From Chachezhania sediminis (GTDB lineage: Bacteria; Pseudomonadota; Alphaproteobacteria; Rhodobacterales; Rhodobacteraceae), in NCBI RefSeq assembly GCF_009765275.1, contig NZ_VOPH01000008.1, forward strand, positions 62,001 through 126,000: a DNA stretch of 64,000 bases. Reading direction: 5' to 3'. Below the pieces are notes generated by a model. It saw only the letters and a list, made by a program, of their open reading frames with translations. It made no database searches and was not told the DNA's origin. Within the stretch, counting starts at the first letter, position 1. Every line of letters begins with the position of its first letter. Positions 61,902 to 64,000 of the stretch are shown here, piece by piece. A program made the position numbers and the translations under genes.

Positions 61902-62747
61902 TTGCCGGACACTGGTGTTGCATCCGTGCAGATGATCGGGCGTGCCTCGATGGTGCTGAAGGTACTGTCGGAGGGCGCGTCTGAAGGCATGCGCCTGTCC
62001 GACGTCGCCCTGGCCAGCGGGCTGGGCAAGTCGACCGTTTCCCGGATTCTGCGGGCGCTGATCGATGTCGGCTATGTAGAGACCGACGCGTCGGGAAAGC
62101 GCTACCGGCTGGGCTATTGTCTCTTCAATCTTGGCAATGCCGCGCGGCGTTTTCACATCATTGAACTCGCCCGGCCAGCGCTGGCACGGCTGGCGGCGGC
62201 GACGGACGATACGATATTCCTGTCGCTTCGCGACGGGGATCAGGCGCATTGCGTCGACCGCCAGACCGGCGCCTATCCAATCCGCACCCTGACGCTTTCG
62301 GTGGGCGACCGCCGTCCGCTGGGGGTCGGCGCCGGTTCGCTCGCGCTTCTGGCCTTCGAGACCGAGGCGGAGATCGACCGCATCATCGCCGGAACGCGCG
62401 AGGCGCGCCGGCCCTTCCCCGCCTTCGGCGACGATGCGCTGCGCGAGATGATTAGGGCATCGCGGGTGCGGGGCTATGTCGTCAACGATGGTCACATCGT
62501 CAGCGCGATGAATGCCGTGGGTGTGCCGGTGATCGATGCGGATGGCCGGGTGGCTGCAGCGCTGTCGATCGCGGCGATCCGCGAACGGGTGGCACCGCCG
62601 CGTCTGGAGGAGATCGCGGCGCTGCTGAAGGCCGAAGCGGACGAACTGGGAAAAGTGATCGGCCAGCGTCGCGACAGCGATGCGCGGCCACCGGAAATGG
62701 TACGGAGGGGGAGAGAACATGAAGGAAGACCCGGGCCTGCGGCGTGA
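61902..62747 (+). CDS. IclR family transcriptional regulator
   Basis: Regulator of 281 residues. It begins at TTG 61902 because GGAGG sits 6 nt upstream and no better start is in frame. Winged HTH at about residues 8-75 (RLSDVALASGLGKSTVSRILRALIDVG). IclR effector domain follows, with RGYVVNDGHIVSAMNAVGVPV and AALSIAAIRERV in the conserved ligand region. Its end overlaps the E1 alpha gene by 29 bp, so regulator and dehydrogenase are one operon. Confidence 0.92.
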   Translation: MPDTGVASVQMIGRASMVLKVLSEGASEGMRLSDVALASGLGKSTVSRILRALIDVGYVETDASGKRYRLGYCLFNLGNAARRFHIIELARPALARLAAATDDTIFLSLRDGDQAHCVDRQTGAYPIRTLTLSVGDRRPLGVGAGSLALLAFETEAEIDRIIAGTREARRPFPAFGDDALREMIRASRVRGYVVNDGHIVSAMNAVGVPVIDADGRVAAALSIAAIRERVAPPRLEEIAALLKAEADELGKVIGQRRDSDARPPEMVRRGREHEGRPGPAA

Positions 62748-63729
62748 CAATTTCGACCGCGAGCGGTTCCTGGAGCGCCTGGCGCTGATGCATCGCATCC
62801 GCGCCTTCGAGGAGGAGGCGATCGCCGGCCAGAAGGAAGGGCTGGTGCTGGGCGCCATCCATCCCTCGATCGGTCAGGAGGCGGTAGCGGCGGGCGTCTG
62901 CGGCAATCTTGAAACGGCCGACCTGATGCTGTCGACCCACCGCGGCCACGGTCATACGCTGGCCAAGGGCGCCGATGCCCTGGCGATGATGCGCGAACTG
63001 TTCGGCCGCGAGGGCGGCACCTGCGGCGGCAAGGGCGGTTCCATGCATATCGCGGACTTCGGCGTGGGCATGCTGGGCGCGAACGGCGTCGTCGGCGCGA
63101 ATATCCCGATTGCCACCGGGGCGGCCCATGCGCTGAAGCTCCAGGGCTCGCGCCAGATCGTGACCTGCATCTTCGGAGACGGCGCCGTTAACCGGGGCCC
63201 CTTCATGGAAGGACTGAACTGGGCCCGGGTCTTCGACCTGCCGGTGCTCTTCGTCTGCGAGGACAACAATTTCTCGGCCACGACGCGCACGCGCGACATG
63301 ACCGGGGGTGCCGGCGCCGGAGCACGGGCCGAAAGCCTGGGGATCGACACGGCCGAGGTGGACGGTAACGACCTGATCGCCGTCGATGCCGCGGCGCGCG
63401 TGGCCATCGAGGCCGTGCGTGCCGGTCAGGGGCCGCGCTTCCTGACCTGCCATACCTACCGGATGACGGGGCATACTTCGGTCGATCCGGCGGCCTATCG
63501 CCCGGCGCAGGAAGTCGAGGAATGGCGCGGCAACGATCCCATCGCCCGGCTGGAAGTCGCGCTGCGGATGGCCGGGATCGAGGAGGCACAGCTGACCGAC
63601 CTGCACCGCACGGAAGCCGCGGCCATGGCCGATATCGCCCGCACCGCGCGCGAGACCGACTGGCCGGAGGCCGTGGGCGCCTTCACCGATGTGCAGGATG
63701 TGGGTGACCCGCGCGAGAGGGCGTACTGA
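62719..63729 (+). CDS. TPP-dependent dehydrogenase E1 component, alpha subunit (acetoin/pyruvate type)
   Basis: Protein of 336 residues from ATG 62719, preceded by GGAGGGGGAGAG. The TPP motif starts IFGDGAVNRG and ends in CEDNN about 30 residues on. AIHPSIGQEAVAAGV, STHRGHGHTLAKGAD, GTCGGKGGSMHIAD and GANGVVGANIPIATG are AcoA/PdhA hallmarks. It pairs with the beta subunit starting at the next TGATG overlap. With an E2 and E3 presumably beyond the edge it would decarboxylate acetoin, pyruvate or another 2-oxoacid. The IclR partner suggests a catabolic complex. Confidence 0.94.
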   Translation: MKEDPGLRRDNFDRERFLERLALMHRIRAFEEEAIAGQKEGLVLGAIHPSIGQEAVAAGVCGNLETADLMLSTHRGHGHTLAKGADALAMMRELFGREGGTCGGKGGSMHIADFGVGMLGANGVVGANIPIATGAAHALKLQGSRQIVTCIFGDGAVNRGPFMEGLNWARVFDLPVLFVCEDNNFSATTRTRDMTGGAGAGARAESLGIDTAEVDGNDLIAVDAAARVAIEAVRAGQGPRFLTCHTYRMTGHTSVDPAAYRPAQEVEEWRGNDPIARLEVALRMAGIEEAQLTDLHRTEAAAMADIARTARETDWPEAVGAFTDVQDVGDPRERAY

Positions 63730-64000
63730 TGACCAATTCGACCTATCTGGAAGCCGGCCGCCGCGCCGTGATTGAAGAGATGGAGCGCGACCCGTCGGTC
63801 TGGGCCCTGGGCGAAGACCTGGGCCGGGGTGGTGTCTTCGGACAGTACAAGGGCCTGCAGGACATGTTCGGCGCAGGTCGCATCGCGGATACGCCGATTT
63901 CCGAGGCCTGCATCATGGGCGCCGCCGTGGGGGCAGCCATGACCGGGACCCGGCCTATCGTCGAGATGCGGTTTTCCGATTTCGCGCTCTGCGCCATCGA
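63729..64000 (+). CDS. TPP-dependent dehydrogenase E1 component, beta subunit (partial)
   Basis: The first 90 residues are present: MTNSTYLEAGRRAVIEEMER, WALGEDLGRGGVFGQYKGL, RIADTPISEACIMGAAVGAA and FSDFALCAI. This is the AcoB/PdhB N-terminus with the TPP-binding Glu in SEA. The start shares one base with the alpha subunit stop (TGATG). The rest lies past the right edge. Confidence 0.94.
   Translation, partial: MTNSTYLEAGRRAVIEEMERDPSVWALGEDLGRGGVFGQYKGLQDMFGAGRIADTPISEACIMGAAVGAAMTGTRPIVEMRFSDFALCAI

Overview
The window is high-GC DNA packed with transporter and catabolic operons. ATGA/TGATG overlaps are everywhere. Gene content (two tripartite tricarboxylate transporters, many ABC importers, a three-subunit molybdenum hydroxylase, an N-methylproline demethylase type flavoenzyme, M81/MlrC and M20 hydrolases, a GTTC-N7-GTTC LexA-type box) points to an alphaproteobacterium of the Rhodobacterales type. 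This is inferred from gene families and codon style; there is no rRNA or marker gene. I saw no tRNA, CRISPR, transposase or phage structural gene.

Layout. 1-6.2 kb: polar amino acid ABC importer (ATPase cut by the left edge), divergent LysR, HisC-like aminotransferase and a DoeB/aspartoacylase-like deacylase. 6.4-8.6 kb: translationally coupled pair of uncharacterised envelope proteins, one with a ClpP-like fold. 8.8-13.3 kb: xanthine dehydrogenase family hydroxylase (Mo, FAD, 2Fe-2S subunits) with a divergent TetR and a near-perfect operator. 13.7-23.7 kb: two M20 amidohydrolases, an M81 MlrC-like protein, a dipeptide-type ABC importer and IclR. 24-27.2 kb: TetR and N-methylproline demethylase-like enzyme, flanked by remnants of an MFS transporter and of a Gfo/Idh/MocA dehydrogenase. 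27.2-33.6 kb: two-component system with a PgtC-like periplasmic binding protein, divergent from a complete TctCBA transporter. 33.9-35.6 kb: AAA/DUF4143 ATPase and a small tandem-repeat protein whose promoter has a LexA-type box in its spacer. 36.2-40.1 kb: Fe/polyamine-type ABC importer. 40.3-49.5 kb: amino-sugar operon (nagA, nagB, MalEFGK-type importer, UPF0309 SIS protein, GntR/UTRA regulator, FGGY kinase).

50-61.2 kb holds the most interesting system: a second TctABC transporter, SDR dehydrogenase, PrpB/ICL-type lyase with the KRCGH motif, FCD-type GntR regulator, AcnA-like hydratase, NTF2-like protein, dihydropyrimidinase-like amidohydrolase and isochorismatase-fold amidohydrolase. Four copies of a box built on GTGTTGACA lie in the two divergent control regions, so the set looks like one GntR regulon. 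The enzymes suggest a cyclic imide or amide being opened, deamidated to a tricarboxylate-like acid, isomerised and cleaved. The substrate is unknown; a citrazinate to cis-aconitate route is one concrete possibility.

61.2-64 kb: a gene-free stretch with a strong terminator, a 28-bp dif-like XerC/XerD site and a heptanucleotide tandem repeat, then IclR and the E1 alpha/beta genes of a TPP-dependent 2-oxoacid or acetoin dehydrogenase, cut by the right edge.
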